Counted from the stretch's first letter, positions 10,971-21,209 are shown. The stretch: 64,000 nt of DNA from Hyphomicrobium sp. (GCA_022843145.1 JALHOF010000010.1:1-64000); one strand, 5' to 3'. Notes: generated by a model not told the origin, from the letters alone. Program-made: numbers and translations.

Positions 10971-11882
10971 TCAGATCTCGATCTCGCCCGACGTGACGCG
11001 CACGGCCTGCCCGCCAATCCTGACTGTGGTCAGTTTTTCGTTCTCTACGACCAGCGTCAAGGCGATCTGGCTCGGGCGGCCCATGAAGTACCCCTGCTCG
11101 ATGAGCCGCTTGTGGGTGCCGTCGGGCAGATCGTCGAGATCCTTGATGACGCCAGCGAAGCAGACCGCGGCCGAACCCGTGGCGGGATCCTCGGGAATGC
11201 CCGCGCCGGGGGCGAACATGCGGACATTGAACGCTGCCGAGTTATGCACGCACTGCCGCGTGTAGAGGTAAGCGCCGACGAAGCCCTGGTCCTCGAACGC
11301 CGCCGTCCAGGCGGCGCCATGAACGCTGGCTCGGTCGAGCGCTTCGCGCGACGCGACGGGCACGAATGCAAATGCATTCGAGGCGGAATAGCAGGTCGGT
11401 CGATGGTTCTCGAAGCCGATCTCGCTCGGGATCAGTCCGAGACCCGCCGCCAGCTTTTCCAGATGCTGAAGCTGGCCCGCGCGCATCGGCAGCTTCGGGG
11501 CGTCAAATTCGGCGAACGACGGCATGCCGCTGCGCATTCGCACGCCGACGCGAACCGCCCCGATGCCCAGTTCCAGCACCAGGAGTGCATCTCCGTCGCC
11601 GTTCTCGCCGCGCGATTTCCGCTCCGCCAGCAGGATCGCCGTGCCGATCGTCGGGTGCCCGGCGAACGACATTTCCCTGGTCGGCGTGAAGATCCGCACC
11701 CGCGCCGAATGCGATGGAACCTCAGGCGGCAGCACGAACACCGTCTCGCTCAGATTGAACTCACGCGCGATGGCCTGCATTTGGGCGCTGTCTAGATCAG
11801 CCGCGTCGAGCACGACGGCGAGCGGGTTGCCGCCGAACCGGGTCGCAGTGAACACGTCGAGCGTATGGAACGGTAGCTTCAT
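10971..11882 (-). CDS. PhzF-family isomerase-like protein
   Basis: A 303-residue protein of the PhzF/diaminopimelate-epimerase-like fold. The family signatures are seen: N-terminal VFTATRFGGNPLAVV, the catalytic glutamate Glu46 in FNLSETVFV, the FAGHPTIGTA motif, and PEDPATGSA in the second half. Members isomerise or epimerise small acids; most, including this one, have no known substrate. The start at 11882 (MKLPFHTLDVF) matches the family; an ATG eleven codons upstream is possible. It follows the Nudix gene on the same strand with a 140-base gap. Confidence 0.88.
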   Translation of the reverse strand: MKLPFHTLDVFTATRFGGNPLAVVLDAADLDSAQMQAIAREFNLSETVFVLPPEVPSHSARVRIFTPTREMSFAGHPTIGTAILLAERKSRGENGDGDALLVLELGIGAVRVGVRMRSGMPSFAEFDAPKLPMRAGQLQHLEKLAAGLGLIPSEIGFENHRPTCYSASNAFAFVPVASREALDRASVHGAAWTAAFEDQGFVGAYLYTRQCVHNSAAFNVRMFAPGAGIPEDPATGSAAVCFAGVIKDLDDLPDGTHKRLIEQGYFMGRPSQIALTLVVENEKLTTVRIGGQAVRVTSGEIEI

Positions 11883-12022
11883 CGAGCGGACCTGATTGCT
11901 TGGCTTTGACAGCATGTGGGGAAAGGGAGTGCGGAGGGGCCACTGTGCCCGATCGCGCGGCGATGGAAAAGCGTCAGCCGCGATTTGTCCCGACCCGGGT
12001 TGGTCCATCGCGCACCGCCGGG

Positions 12023-12781
12023 TCAAGCTCCGGCTTCGGCGAACAGCCATCTCAACAGTACGTCGGCATAGAGCGGCATCGCGAGGGCCGTGAGATCGGC
12101 GGTGCAGCGGACGATGTCGATGTCGCTCAATTCGGCATCCGTATCGCGGCGCAGAAAGTGGCGCATCTTTTCGGCCAGAGCCGCCGAGCCGAGCGGCGAC
12201 CTGAATTCGACGCCGAACGAAATCTGCTGGGCGCAGCGCGTCAGCAAGAACCCAGGAACGCGGACAAGATCCGATGCGTCGAGCCCCGTTTCCTCCAATG
12301 CCTCGCGCAAAGCGCTTGCGGCGATGTCGATCGCCCCCCCGGCATCGACATCGCGGGGATCGATGAACCCGCCTGGCAGATAGCTCAATCCGGCATTGAG
12401 GAGACCCTCCCGCTGACGGCCGAGCAAGACATGACCCTCCACGGACCGGATCAGCGCCGAGCCGAACGCATCGAACAAGTCCGCATCGGGGAACCCTTGC
12501 GCCCGCCAATAATAGAAGCTCTTGAACGCGATCGGCTTCATCGACCCGATGAACGCACCCGCATCCAGGGATTGGTCGGCAAGCATGTAAACCGTGCCGT
12601 TGAAAAGACCCGACTGCCCGCTCGCGCGCTGCGTCCAATAGGCATCGATCTCGGCGGCGTTGCGGTCGGCGTAGGCCCACGCCTGGTCGCGGACCGTCAG
12701 GACGCAGCTCTCGATGCGGTCGACGCGGCCCTTGGGGCGATCAGGTGGAGCGGTTGCCAGTCTCGTGGTCACGCGGTGCAT
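12023..12781 (-). CDS. Nudix hydrolase domain protein
   Basis: A 252-residue protein whose central part carries the core of a Nudix box (REALEETGL, about residues 155-163) preceded by LPGGFID. The glycine-to-REuxEE spacing is longer than the canonical box because of a short insertion (RDVDAGGAIDIAA). The two adjacent glutamates that bind the divalent metal are present. Nudix enzymes cleave nucleoside diphosphates linked to other groups; the substrate cannot be predicted. Homologues in Rhizobiales are usually annotated only as Nudix hydrolases. The N-terminal 90 residues are unassigned. Confidence 0.8.
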   Translation of the reverse strand: MHRVTTRLATAPPDRPKGRVDRIESCVLTVRDQAWAYADRNAAEIDAYWTQRASGQSGLFNGTVYMLADQSLDAGAFIGSMKPIAFKSFYYWRAQGFPDADLFDAFGSALIRSVEGHVLLGRQREGLLNAGLSYLPGGFIDPRDVDAGGAIDIAASALREALEETGLDASDLVRVPGFLLTRCAQQISFGVEFRSPLGSAALAEKMRHFLRRDTDAELSDIDIVRCTADLTALAMPLYADVLLRWLFAEAGA

Positions 12782-13524
12782 TCTGTCATTGATCGCTCGG
12801 ATTGACAGCCCGCGTTTTATCGTCGACGATTTATGCGAGGCAAATCTTTATTTCGGCAATGAGTACATTGAGCGGCCGCCTCTAATTAATGCAGATAATT
12901 AAATAGCGAGCATAAGCGATTATTATAAATCACAATTCGGCCTTCTCTTCTTCATTCTGAAACCACGATTCAAGCCTCAAATCCACCTCGTCGAACACAC
13001 ACATCCGTCGCGGAACCGTCCAGCCAGCGACCGTACCGAGGCGGAAATTGGATCAATGGCACAGCGCGGCTACCGAGCGTTGAAGCGCGACTTGGCGGCG
13101 CGACGTCGGCATCACGAGCGCAATTGACAAGCGCGTGGGGCGCGCTTCGAGAGGATTGACACAAGCCATCCGCAAGCGTTCGGGCGGCATGTGTCGGCAA
13201 TTTGAACGGGGGATCGTCGTCCACTCGCGGCCAACCGGGATTCCGCACCGGTCCCGTTAGGCGTCGAACCCTCGATCGAAGACGGCCGCCGCAAGGTAGC
13301 CGTTTGGTACGGGCGGCGGGGTTCCCCGCTTCTTCGTCGCCCGTTTCCACCCTTGGTGCACTTCGGACATCGTGTTCCGCTGTGTGCCTTAGCCGGAAGA
13401 TCTGCGGCGGCTGCACCGCCACACACCTCCCTCCCCGACGCGGTCGGCGCGGGTCTTCCGGTCCAATTTTGATTGCTGGCGCTTCGGTTGCCCACACGCA
13501 ACCGCGCTGCGTGCGTAGAAGTGA
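12782..13524. other. gene-poor interval with an AT-rich core
   Basis: About 740 bases without a convincing gene. Positions 12820-12960 are markedly AT-rich against a GC-rich genome (runs such as TCTAATTAATGCAGATAATT). The remainder is GC-rich with open frames on both strands, but these have arginine/proline-rich, low-information translations and no ribosome-binding site. It may contain promoters for the Nudix gene, a decayed gene or a structured RNA. I see no recognisable RNA family. Confidence 0.5.
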
Positions 13525-13559
13525 AGGGCGCACATGGGAGCAATCTCCCGGTGCGCCCT
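13525..13559 (-). terminator. hairpin downstream of the small Cys-rich gene
   Basis: Arms AGGGCGCAC and GTGCGCCCT (9 bp) plus an inner GGGAG/CTCCC, with a small asymmetric bulge and a CAAT loop. On the minus strand it is followed by TCACTTCT. It lies 44 bases after the stop of the minus-strand secreted protein gene and probably terminates it. Confidence 0.5.
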
Positions 13560-13602
13560 GTTGGCTTTGGACGAGGTCTTGGCCGGTCTCAGATTCCGGC
13601 GC

Positions 13603-13872
13603 TCAGAGGCAGCCGGCGACCGTCGAGCCGCATTTCACATAATTGTTGAGCGCTTCCCATTCGCAGCAGGGCTGGGCTTTTTCGCAAATCCAAACCGTCC
13701 GCTCGCCATTCGAGAACTTGAACTTGCACAGTTTCTCGTTGGGCTTCACCGACCGCGTCGGCTTCGGCCAGCCCGCCTTCGAGCGCGCCTCGCCTTCCGC
13801 GGCGTACGCCGCCGGGAAAGACGCGAACGACACAGACACGGCCAGCGCCAAGGCGCTCATCAATCGCAGCAT
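13603..13872 (-). CDS. small secreted cysteine-containing protein
   Basis: An 89-residue protein with a clear Sec signal peptide (MLRLMSALALAVSVSFASFP, cleavage near AYA-AEG) and a mature part of about 66 residues with six cysteines (CKF, WIC, PCC, VKC, AGC), suggesting disulfides in the periplasm. A strong ribosome-binding site (AAGGAGATATCC) directly precedes the ATG at 13872, which makes this start secure. No family recognised. It is divergent from the proline/alanine-rich secreted protein at 14118. Confidence 0.75.
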   Translation of the reverse strand: MLRLMSALALAVSVSFASFPAAYAAEGEARSKAGWPKPTRSVKPNEKLCKFKFSNGERTVWICEKAQPCCEWEALNNYVKCGSTVAGCL

Positions 13873-14117
13873 GGATATCTCCTTCGGGACAACAGCGGTC
13901 GCGATCACCTTGCCCGTTTTCACCGCGATGCGCAGTAGCGCTTGCGCCTCATTCGACAACTGTTCCGCGTCTCCCGAGGATGGGCATGGCTGAACCGGCG
14001 ATGAACGCTCCATTCAAGCAACCGACAGCGCACGGACTTCTGCGCGCCGCGATGATGATGTTGATTGCGAACTGCGGCCCGATGAGGAGGCCGCTTTGCA
14101 GTCGAGGACTGAGACCT

Positions 14118-14525
14118 ATGAAGAAGATCATGACCGCCGCCGTCTTTGCCGCCGTGATGTCGACCGGCGCAATGGCCCAGGATGCCAAGCCCGCAACGTC
14201 GGGCGCAACCCCTCCGGCGGCTCCGGCCGCGACCGCACCGGCGGCGACGACGCCCGTCGCAACAACGCCCGCAGCAAAGGCTGTCGAAGCCGCCAAGACC
14301 GCTGCGCCGGCGACCGTACCGGGCACGGCACCCGCTGTCGCCACAGGTGCCAAGCCTGCTGAAGCGCCGAAGGTTGCCGCTCCCGCCGTGACCACGCCAG
14401 CTGTGACCGCGCCGGCAGTCAAGCCGGTCGAGACCCCGAAGACCGCGACGCCGGCCGTTGGCGTAAAGCCCACCGCCGACGCAAAGACGGTGACGCCGGG
14501 CACGGCACCTGCCGTGACGAAGTAA
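14118..14525 (+). CDS. secreted Ala/Pro/Thr-rich low-complexity protein
   Basis: A 135-residue protein with a signal peptide (MKKIMTAAVFAAVMSTGAMA, cleavage before QDAKP) and a mature chain made almost wholly of Ala, Pro, Thr, Val and Lys in imperfect repeats such as TPA-V-T and APAV. Such chains are usually extended and disordered in the periplasm or wall. The start at 14118 is chosen for the signal peptide; an upstream in-frame ATG at 13980 adds unrelated sequence. No function can be assigned. The opposite strand is also open here, an effect of the repeats. Confidence 0.7.
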   Translation: MKKIMTAAVFAAVMSTGAMAQDAKPATSGATPPAAPAATAPAATTPVATTPAAKAVEAAKTAAPATVPGTAPAVATGAKPAEAPKVAAPAVTTPAVTAPAVKPVETPKTATPAVGVKPTADAKTVTPGTAPAVTK

Positions 14526-14569
14526 TGCCGGTCTGAACGCGCTAGGCGTTTTCGGATTCAGCAGCGAAA

Positions 14570-14601
14570 AGCCCCGGTCGTGCGGACGCACGGCCGGGGC
14601 T
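14570..14601. terminator. bidirectional intrinsic terminator
   Basis: A 14-bp stem (AGCCCCGG.CGTGC with one G-U pair, loop GGAC) has AAAA on its left and CGTCGTTTC on its right. It lies between the convergent secreted-protein gene (plus) and ilvC (minus) and can serve both. Confidence 0.85.
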
Positions 14602-14628
14602 CGTCGTTTCAGAGAAGGCCGAAAGGGA

Positions 14629-15983
<1,355 letters not shown>

Positions 15984-16499
15984 ATGCGTCTGGCCTCGAG
16001 CAAAATGAGCAGGCTGTCACTCGTGGTCGCGGCGCTGGCGTTGGCCGGCTGCGGTGGCGGCGGCAGCAAAAAGGTCGCAGAGGCACCGCCATTCCAAGGC
16101 ATCTATACGGCGTCCGGCGATTGCGCCGACAGCGGCAAGCTGACGATCGATCAGTGCCTGGAAGCCATGGAAAAGGCCGTCACCGACCATGAGAAGACCG
16201 CCCCATCCTACACGTCACTGAAGTCTTGCGAGGCAACCGAGGGCCGCGACCGCTGCGAACGGACGCACGTCGGCAACTATCGCCCAGTGCTCCTGGCCTT
16301 CCTCGTCATCGCGTCAAAGCCGCCTGTCGCCAAGCCGCTCTACGCATCGGGCGATCCGAAGAAGATTGGCTTCCGCACGGCGACGAAGGACTTCTATCTG
16401 ACGAGCGACGAAGCCGTGACGATGTCGGAGCACGCGCACACGCTGGCCGAAGCCAACGTCGACAAGAAGGCAAAGGGCAAAGGCGCCTTCGGCGGCTGA
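15984..16499 (+). CDS. DUF1190-like lipoprotein
   Basis: A 171-residue predicted lipoprotein: the signal sequence ends in a lipobox LAGC with the cysteine near residue 22, followed by a glycine-rich stretch. The mature part shows the pattern of YgiB/DUF1190 proteins: DC...C..A...A...H...AP.Y.S...CE...G...C, then a Pro-x-Leu-hydrophobic segment (RPVLLAFLVIAS) and KPLYAS. DUF1190 proteins are poorly characterised cell-envelope proteins. The start is supported by GGAGGG eight bases upstream of the ATG. Convergent with ilvN. Confidence 0.7.
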   Translation: MRLASSKMSRLSLVVAALALAGCGGGGSKKVAEAPPFQGIYTASGDCADSGKLTIDQCLEAMEKAVTDHEKTAPSYTSLKSCEATEGRDRCERTHVGNYRPVLLAFLVIASKPPVAKPLYASGDPKKIGFRTATKDFYLTSDEAVTMSEHAHTLAEANVDKKAKGKGAFGG

Positions 16500-16584
16500 T
16501 ACCTGACGCCCGGCGCTTCGTGCCCGTCGGCGCGTACTTTCAGCGCGCCCATGCTCTCAATGATCGTGACCGGCCGTCCTTCGA

Positions 16585-17133
16585 TCACATGCTGCTGGCG
16601 CCGCGACCAATGGCGGCGATGCCGGTGCGGCTGACCTCGACCAGGCCCAGCTCCATCATGATGCCGATGAAGGTCTCGATCTTCGACGACTTGCCGGTGA
16701 TTTCGAAGACGAAGTGCTCGATCGAGGTGTCGATCACCTTGGCGCGGAAGATCTCGGCGAGCCGCAGCGCCTCGATGCGCTTTTCGCCCTTGCCCGCGAC
16801 CTTGACCAGCGCCAGCTCACGCTCCAGCGACTGGCCTTCCAGTGTGAGATCCCGGACGCGATGGACGGGCACGAGCCGCTCGAGCTGATGCTTGATCTGC
16901 TCGATCACGGCGGGCGTGCCGCGCGTGACGATGGTGATGCGGGACACGTGCTTCTCGTGCTCGGTCTCGGTCACCGTCAAGCTGTCGATGTTGTAGCCGC
17001 GCCCGGAGAACAGGCCGATGACGCGCGCCAGAACTCCCGGCTCGTTATCGACGAGCACGGACAGCGTGCGCGACACGACTTCCTGGCTGTACGCGGGCGC
17101 GGAGTAGTGGGTCTGCGGATTGGCATTTGGCAT
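16585..17133 (-). CDS. ilvN: acetolactate synthase small (regulatory) subunit
   Basis: A 182-residue regulatory subunit that activates the catalytic subunit and binds valine for feedback inhibition. The N-terminal ACT domain begins RTLSVLVDNEPGVLARVIGLFSGRGYNIDSLTV (the GVL/FSGRGYNI core), and a second ferredoxin-like domain follows, ending near the C-terminus. The start at 17133 (MPNANPQT) has an upstream GAGAGAT and fits family length. It is 68 bases downstream of the GST gene, last in the group ilvI - exported protein - GST - ilvN. Confidence 0.96.
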   Translation of the reverse strand: MPNANPQTHYSAPAYSQEVVSRTLSVLVDNEPGVLARVIGLFSGRGYNIDSLTVTETEHEKHVSRITIVTRGTPAVIEQIKHQLERLVPVHRVRDLTLEGQSLERELALVKVAGKGEKRIEALRLAEIFRAKVIDTSIEHFVFEITGKSSKIETFIGIMMELGLVEVSRTGIAAIGRGASSM

Positions 17134-17201
17134 CGGGATCTCTCGTATCGGAAGCGGCATTCCAGGTCTGGCCGCGAGGCCGGAGCTTAAAAAGGCGGGC
17201 G

Positions 17202-17903
17202 TCAAGAGGCGGCTTTCAGGTAGTCGTCAACGACAGTGTGGCCAATCTCGTAGTCGGAGATCCGCCACGGCTCACGGAAGGCGGCGGCTTTCCACTCGGC
17301 GAACGCCGGATGCCCGAGCACCGCATCCATGTAGGCGCGCGTGTCGGCGGCAACCGGGAGGCTGTAGGTATCCAATCGTGTGACAACGGGCGCGAACATC
17401 GCGTCGGCCGCCGTGAACGCGCCGAACAGGAATGGCCCCGCACCGTTGCCATAACGTGTCCGCGCGGTGCGCCACATGTCCTCGATGCGGTCGAGGTTGG
17501 CCTTGAGATCGTCGGTGATCGGCGGGGCGGCAAAGCGCTTGCCGAGATTCATCGGGCATGTCTGCCGCAGGGTCTGGAAGCCGGCGTGCATCTCCATCGA
17601 GATGGATTTGGCGTGTGCGAGCGCGGCGGCGCCCTTCGGCCAGATCCCCTTCTCGGGGAAGCGGTCAGAGAGATACGAGATGATGGCGAGGCTCTCCCAC
17701 ACCACGGCCCCGCCTCCCTCAGCCAAACCGTCGATCAACACCGGAACCTTGCCGGTCGGCGAGTGCGCCAGGATCCGCGCCTTGGTATCGGGCTGGCGCA
17801 GGGGGATCACCGTTTCCTCGAACGGGACGTCGAAGGCGCGCAGCACGAGCCACGGCCTGAGCGACCACGACGAATAGAGCTTGTTGGCGATGACCAGGCG
17901 CAT
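17202..17903 (-). CDS. glutathione S-transferase family protein
   Basis: A 233-residue protein with an N-terminal thioredoxin-like GST domain (MRLVIANKLYSSWSLRPWLVL, with the cis-proline TGKVPVL and the ESLAIISYL glutathione-binding segment) and an all-helical C-terminal domain. The SSW...RPW start is typical of a GST group common in proteobacteria. The substrate is unknown. It begins four bases after an exported-protein gene that itself overlaps ilvI, so it is probably co-transcribed with acetolactate synthase genes, an odd partner. Confidence 0.9.
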   Translation of the reverse strand: MRLVIANKLYSSWSLRPWLVLRAFDVPFEETVIPLRQPDTKARILAHSPTGKVPVLIDGLAEGGGAVVWESLAIISYLSDRFPEKGIWPKGAAALAHAKSISMEMHAGFQTLRQTCPMNLGKRFAAPPITDDLKANLDRIEDMWRTARTRYGNGAGPFLFGAFTAADAMFAPVVTRLDTYSLPVAADTRAYMDAVLGHPAFAEWKAAAFREPWRISDYEIGHTVVDDYLKAAS

Positions 17904-17907
17904 CGGG

Positions 17908-18399
17908 CTAGGGACCCTTCTCGCCGGAGGCCGGTGCTGGAAAGCGATCCTTGAGAAAAATCGGAACGCCGTGCTGCTCGATCGAAGCCTTCAGCGCGTC
18001 GGCCTCCTTCACGGTGAACTTGTACTGCTGGAAGATCGCGATGAAGCGGCCGTTGACGGCCTTCGCGATGTCGGCCGCGCGCGGCAGCTTTGGATCGGCG
18101 CGGGCGGCGTCCGGCAGCTTCGAATAGATCGCCACGAGCACGCGCGAATGGATGTAGTCCTGTGCCAGGCATCCCTCGAGAGCGCGGGTGAACTTCGATG
18201 CGATCATGTGCGTGCGGTAGCAGGCGTCGAGAAACTTCAAGACGCCGTTCGAACCCGAGGCCCGATGACGCTTCACGAGCTGATCGGCGGCTTCGCGCAC
18301 GTTCTCGGTCCGGTCCCAATCGGGCGCAGCGGCACGCACGGGCGCAGAGGACAGCGCGCCGAGCAAGACGAGCAGCACAAGGCTGAGCCGCGTCGTCAC
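17908..18399 (-). CDS. exported protein of unknown function, coupled to ilvI
   Basis: A 163-residue protein with a Sec signal peptide (TTRLSLVLLVLLGALSSAPVRA-AAP) and a helical mature chain with two cysteines (DACYRTH, LEGCLAQD). The start is a GTG at 18399 whose last bases overlap the ilvI stop codon (GTGA), so translation is coupled to ilvI. I recognise no family. A longer frame upstream is only the wrong-frame reading of ilvI. Confidence 0.75.
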   Translation of the reverse strand: MTTRLSLVLLVLLGALSSAPVRAAAPDWDRTENVREAADQLVKRHRASGSNGVLKFLDACYRTHMIASKFTRALEGCLAQDYIHSRVLVAIYSKLPDAARADPKLPRAADIAKAVNGRFIAIFQQYKFTVKEADALKASIEQHGVPIFLKDRFPAPASGEKGP

Positions 18400-20162
18400 A
18401 CCAGCACCTTGCCTTCCTTGCTGATGGCGCGGCCGACCTCTTCGTCTGAGACGTCCTCGCCGAGCAGCATCTCGTTGTGCGGCTTGCCCGAAGGGATCAT
18501 CGGGAAACAGTTGGCGAGCTTGGCGACGCGGCAGTCGAACATCACCGGAACCTTGGTGTCGATCATCTCCTTGATCGCGTCGTCGAGGTCGGCCGGATGC
18601 TCGCAGCGCATACCCTTCCAGCCGTAGGCCTCGGCCAGTTTCACGAAATCCGGCAACGCCTCGGTATAGCTTTCCGAGAGGCGGTTGCCGTGCAGAAGCT
18701 GCTGCCACTGCCGCACCATGCCCATGTACTCGTTGTTGAGGATGAACACCTTGACCGGCAGCCGGTATTGCACGGCCGTCGAACACTCCTGGATGTTCAT
18801 CAGGATAGAGGCGTCGCCGGCAACGTCGATAACGAGGGACTTCGGATGCGCAAGCTGGCAGCCGATCGCCGCCGGCAGGCCGTAGCCCATCGTGCCGAGG
18901 CCGCCCGAGGTCATCCAGCGGTTCGGTTCCTCGAAGTCGATGAATTGCGCGGCCCACATCTGGTGCTGGCCGACTTCGGTCGTGATGTAGGTATCGCGAT
19001 CCTTGGTCAGCGCCTGCAGCCTTTGCAGGGCGTACTGCGGCATGATCACGTCGCTGGAGTTTTTGTAGGATAGCGACTTCTTCGCGCGCCAGCCTTCGAT
19101 CGACTTCCACCACACCTTGTGCGCGGCCTTGTCGATGACCGGCGCCTTGGCCTTCCAGATCCGCAGCATGTCCTCGAGCACGTAGGCGCAGTCGCCGATG
19201 ATCGGAATATCGGCGCGGACGTTTTTGTTGATCGACGACGCGTCGATATCGACGTGGATCTTCTTCGAGCCCGGCGAGAAGGCGTCGAGGCGGCCGGTGA
19301 TGCGGTCATCGAAGCGCGCGCCGATGTTGATCATCACGTCGCAATCGTGCATCGCCATGTTCGCTTCATAGGTGCCGTGCATGCCGAGCATGCCCAACCA
19401 CTGCTTGTCGGAGGCCGGATAGGCACCGAGCCCCATCAGCGTCGAGGTGATCGGGTAGCCGGTCAACCGCACCAGCTCGCGCAGGAGCTGGCTGGCTTTG
19501 GGGCCCGAGTTGATGATGCCGCCGCCGGTATAGAAGATCGGCCGCTTGGCGTTGGCGATCAGCTCGACCGCCTCACGCACGGCCGGCTGGTCCGGCTTCA
19601 TCTTGGGCTTATAGGTTTTGTGCGCGATGTTCGACGGGCCGACGTAGTTGCCGGAGGCGAACTGGATGTCCTTGGGGATGTCGACGACCACCGGGCCCGG
19701 ACGGCCGCTTTTCGCAATGTAGAACGCCTCGTGTAGCACGCGTGCAAGGTCGTTCACGTTCTTCACCAGCCAATTGTGCTTGGTGCAGGGCCGCGTGATG
19801 CCGACGGTGTCGCATTCCTGGAAGGCGTCGTTGCCGATGAGGTGCGTCGGCACCTGGCCCGTGATGCAGACCACGGGGATCGAATCCATCAGCGCGTCGG
19901 TGAGGCCAGTGACCGCATTGGTTGCGCCCGGGCCCGACGTGACGAGCACGACGCCCACCTTGCCGGTCGAGCGCGCATAGCCTTCGGCCGCGTGCACCGC
20001 GCCGCCTTCCTGGCGGACCAGGATGTGCTTTACCTTCTCCTGCTGGAACAGCTCGTCGTAAATCGGCAGGACGGCACCGCCCGGATAACCGAACAGGTGT
20101 TCCACACCCTGGTCCTGAAGCGCCTTGATCACCATCTCGGCACCCGTCATCTGGCGAGCCAT
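18396..20162 (-). CDS. ilvI: acetolactate synthase large (catalytic) subunit
   Basis: A 588-residue thiamine-diphosphate enzyme that makes acetolactate and acetohydroxybutyrate for valine, leucine and isoleucine. The N-terminal Pyr domain (HLFGYPGGAVLPIYDEL with the conserved catalytic Glu in RQEGGAVHAAEGYAR), the central FAD/Rossmann domain, and the C-terminal PP domain with the GDASILMN...LNNEYMGMV ThDP-Mg motif are all present. The start at 20162 (MARQMTGAEM) has AAAGGA upstream; an in-frame ATG further up adds a nonhomologous 37-residue tail. Named ilvI by family; ilvB would be equally acceptable. Confidence 0.96.
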   Translation of the reverse strand: MARQMTGAEMVIKALQDQGVEHLFGYPGGAVLPIYDELFQQEKVKHILVRQEGGAVHAAEGYARSTGKVGVVLVTSGPGATNAVTGLTDALMDSIPVVCITGQVPTHLIGNDAFQECDTVGITRPCTKHNWLVKNVNDLARVLHEAFYIAKSGRPGPVVVDIPKDIQFASGNYVGPSNIAHKTYKPKMKPDQPAVREAVELIANAKRPIFYTGGGIINSGPKASQLLRELVRLTGYPITSTLMGLGAYPASDKQWLGMLGMHGTYEANMAMHDCDVMINIGARFDDRITGRLDAFSPGSKKIHVDIDASSINKNVRADIPIIGDCAYVLEDMLRIWKAKAPVIDKAAHKVWWKSIEGWRAKKSLSYKNSSDVIMPQYALQRLQALTKDRDTYITTEVGQHQMWAAQFIDFEEPNRWMTSGGLGTMGYGLPAAIGCQLAHPKSLVIDVAGDASILMNIQECSTAVQYRLPVKVFILNNEYMGMVRQWQQLLHGNRLSESYTEALPDFVKLAEAYGWKGMRCEHPADLDDAIKEMIDTKVPVMFDCRVAKLANCFPMIPSGKPHNEMLLGEDVSDEEVGRAISKEGKVLV

Positions 20163-20276
20163 GATTGTCAGTCCTTTCGCATACTGGTCATCGGACAGTG
20201 GACGCGGGTGGGCCGCGCGCGATCCGGGGCGGAAAATCCCGGCGACGCTATGCCTGTGATGATACGGGGTCAATGC

Positions 20277-21209
20277 CTATGATTGAATAAATGCGAAGCA
20301 ATCCGCCGCAGCGCTTTCCGTTTCTTGCGCACCAATGGCATTCCACGTAACCATATGTCGTCGAAGCCAAGTTTCTTGCCGTTTGGCGAATTGCCGCGTT
20401 TCCGCCTTCGCGCGCGCCACAGCCTCGCTCTGGGTCGTTCTGCCCGCGAGATGTGCCACCAGAGGCCCAACGCCGAGCGCACGCATGATCGGAAGATCGA
20501 GCGGCAGGTCGAGGCCCAGGAGCCGCTCGACTTCAGCCAGCGCACCCGCGTCCATCATTGCGTCGAAGCGGCTGTCGCAACGGCTGCGTAAGGCGTCGCG
20601 GTCGGGCTGCAAGACGAATTTGAGTGAGGTGGCTGGGTCCACGGCGGGCTGTCCGGGCGCACGTTGCCACTCCGCGAGCGACCGGCCGCTGGCATCCAGA
20701 ACCTCCAGGGCGCGCGTCACACGCTGCCGGTCGCCTGGAGACAGACGTGCGGCCATTTCGGGATCGCGGAGAGTGAGTTCAGCGTGAAGTGCCGGCGCTT
20801 CGATCCGTTGCGCTTCCGAGCGCCAAAAGGTTCGGACGTCCGCAGGAATATCTGGGATCGGCGAAAGCCCCTCTGTCAGCGCCTTGAAATACAATCCCGT
20901 GCCACCGACGACGATGGCGGGTTTCAGGCGGCCGTGCGCCTCGGCGATCTCCGTCGTGGCCTCGCGTACGAACCGCCCGGCTGAGTAGGCCTCGGCGCCC
21001 GGAACGTGCCCATAGAGCCGGTGGGGCGCACGCGCGAGGTCGGCCGCGCCGGGGCGGGCCGTGAGAATATCGAGCTCGCGGTACACCTGCATCGAATCGG
21101 CGTTGATCACGACGCCGTTGAGGCGCTCGGCCAAAGCGAGCGCCAGCGCGGACTTGCCCGATGCGGTTGGGCCGGCGATCAGGATCGTTTCTATTCGAGT
21201 TGCTGTCAT
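20277..21209 (-). CDS. miaA: tRNA dimethylallyltransferase
   Basis: A 310-residue enzyme that adds a dimethylallyl group to A37 of tRNAs reading U-starting codons. The N-terminal P-loop GPTASGKSALALALA, the INADSMQVYRELDI substrate segment, and the VVGGTGLYFKALTEG motif are diagnostic. AGGAAAAT lies upstream of the ATG. It ends 114 bases before ilvI on the same strand and is divergent from serB. Confidence 0.95.
   Translation of the reverse strand: MTATRIETILIAGPTASGKSALALALAERLNGVVINADSMQVYRELDILTARPGAADLARAPHRLYGHVPGAEAYSAGRFVREATTEIAEAHGRLKPAIVVGGTGLYFKALTEGLSPIPDIPADVRTFWRSEAQRIEAPALHAELTLRDPEMAARLSPGDRQRVTRALEVLDASGRSLAEWQRAPGQPAVDPATSLKFVLQPDRDALRSRCDSRFDAMMDAGALAEVERLLGLDLPLDLPIMRALGVGPLVAHLAGRTTQSEAVARAKAETRQFAKRQETWLRRHMVTWNAIGAQETESAAADCFAFIQS

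Noticed and set aside
11883-12680. N-terminal extension of the PhzF-like frame to 12680
   Set aside because: The extra 266 codons are the wrong-frame reading of the Nudix gene; the family N-terminus begins at 11882.
12970-13642. Overlapping frames on both strands as real genes
   Set aside because: Arg/Pro-rich translations, no ribosome-binding sites, no domains, and they conflict with each other; only the small secreted gene at 13603-13872 is supported.
13949-14503. A Gly/Ala/Val-rich minus-strand frame that looks like a membrane protein
   Set aside because: It is the complement of the Ala/Pro/Thr repeats of the plus-strand secreted protein, which has the signal peptide and the terminator.
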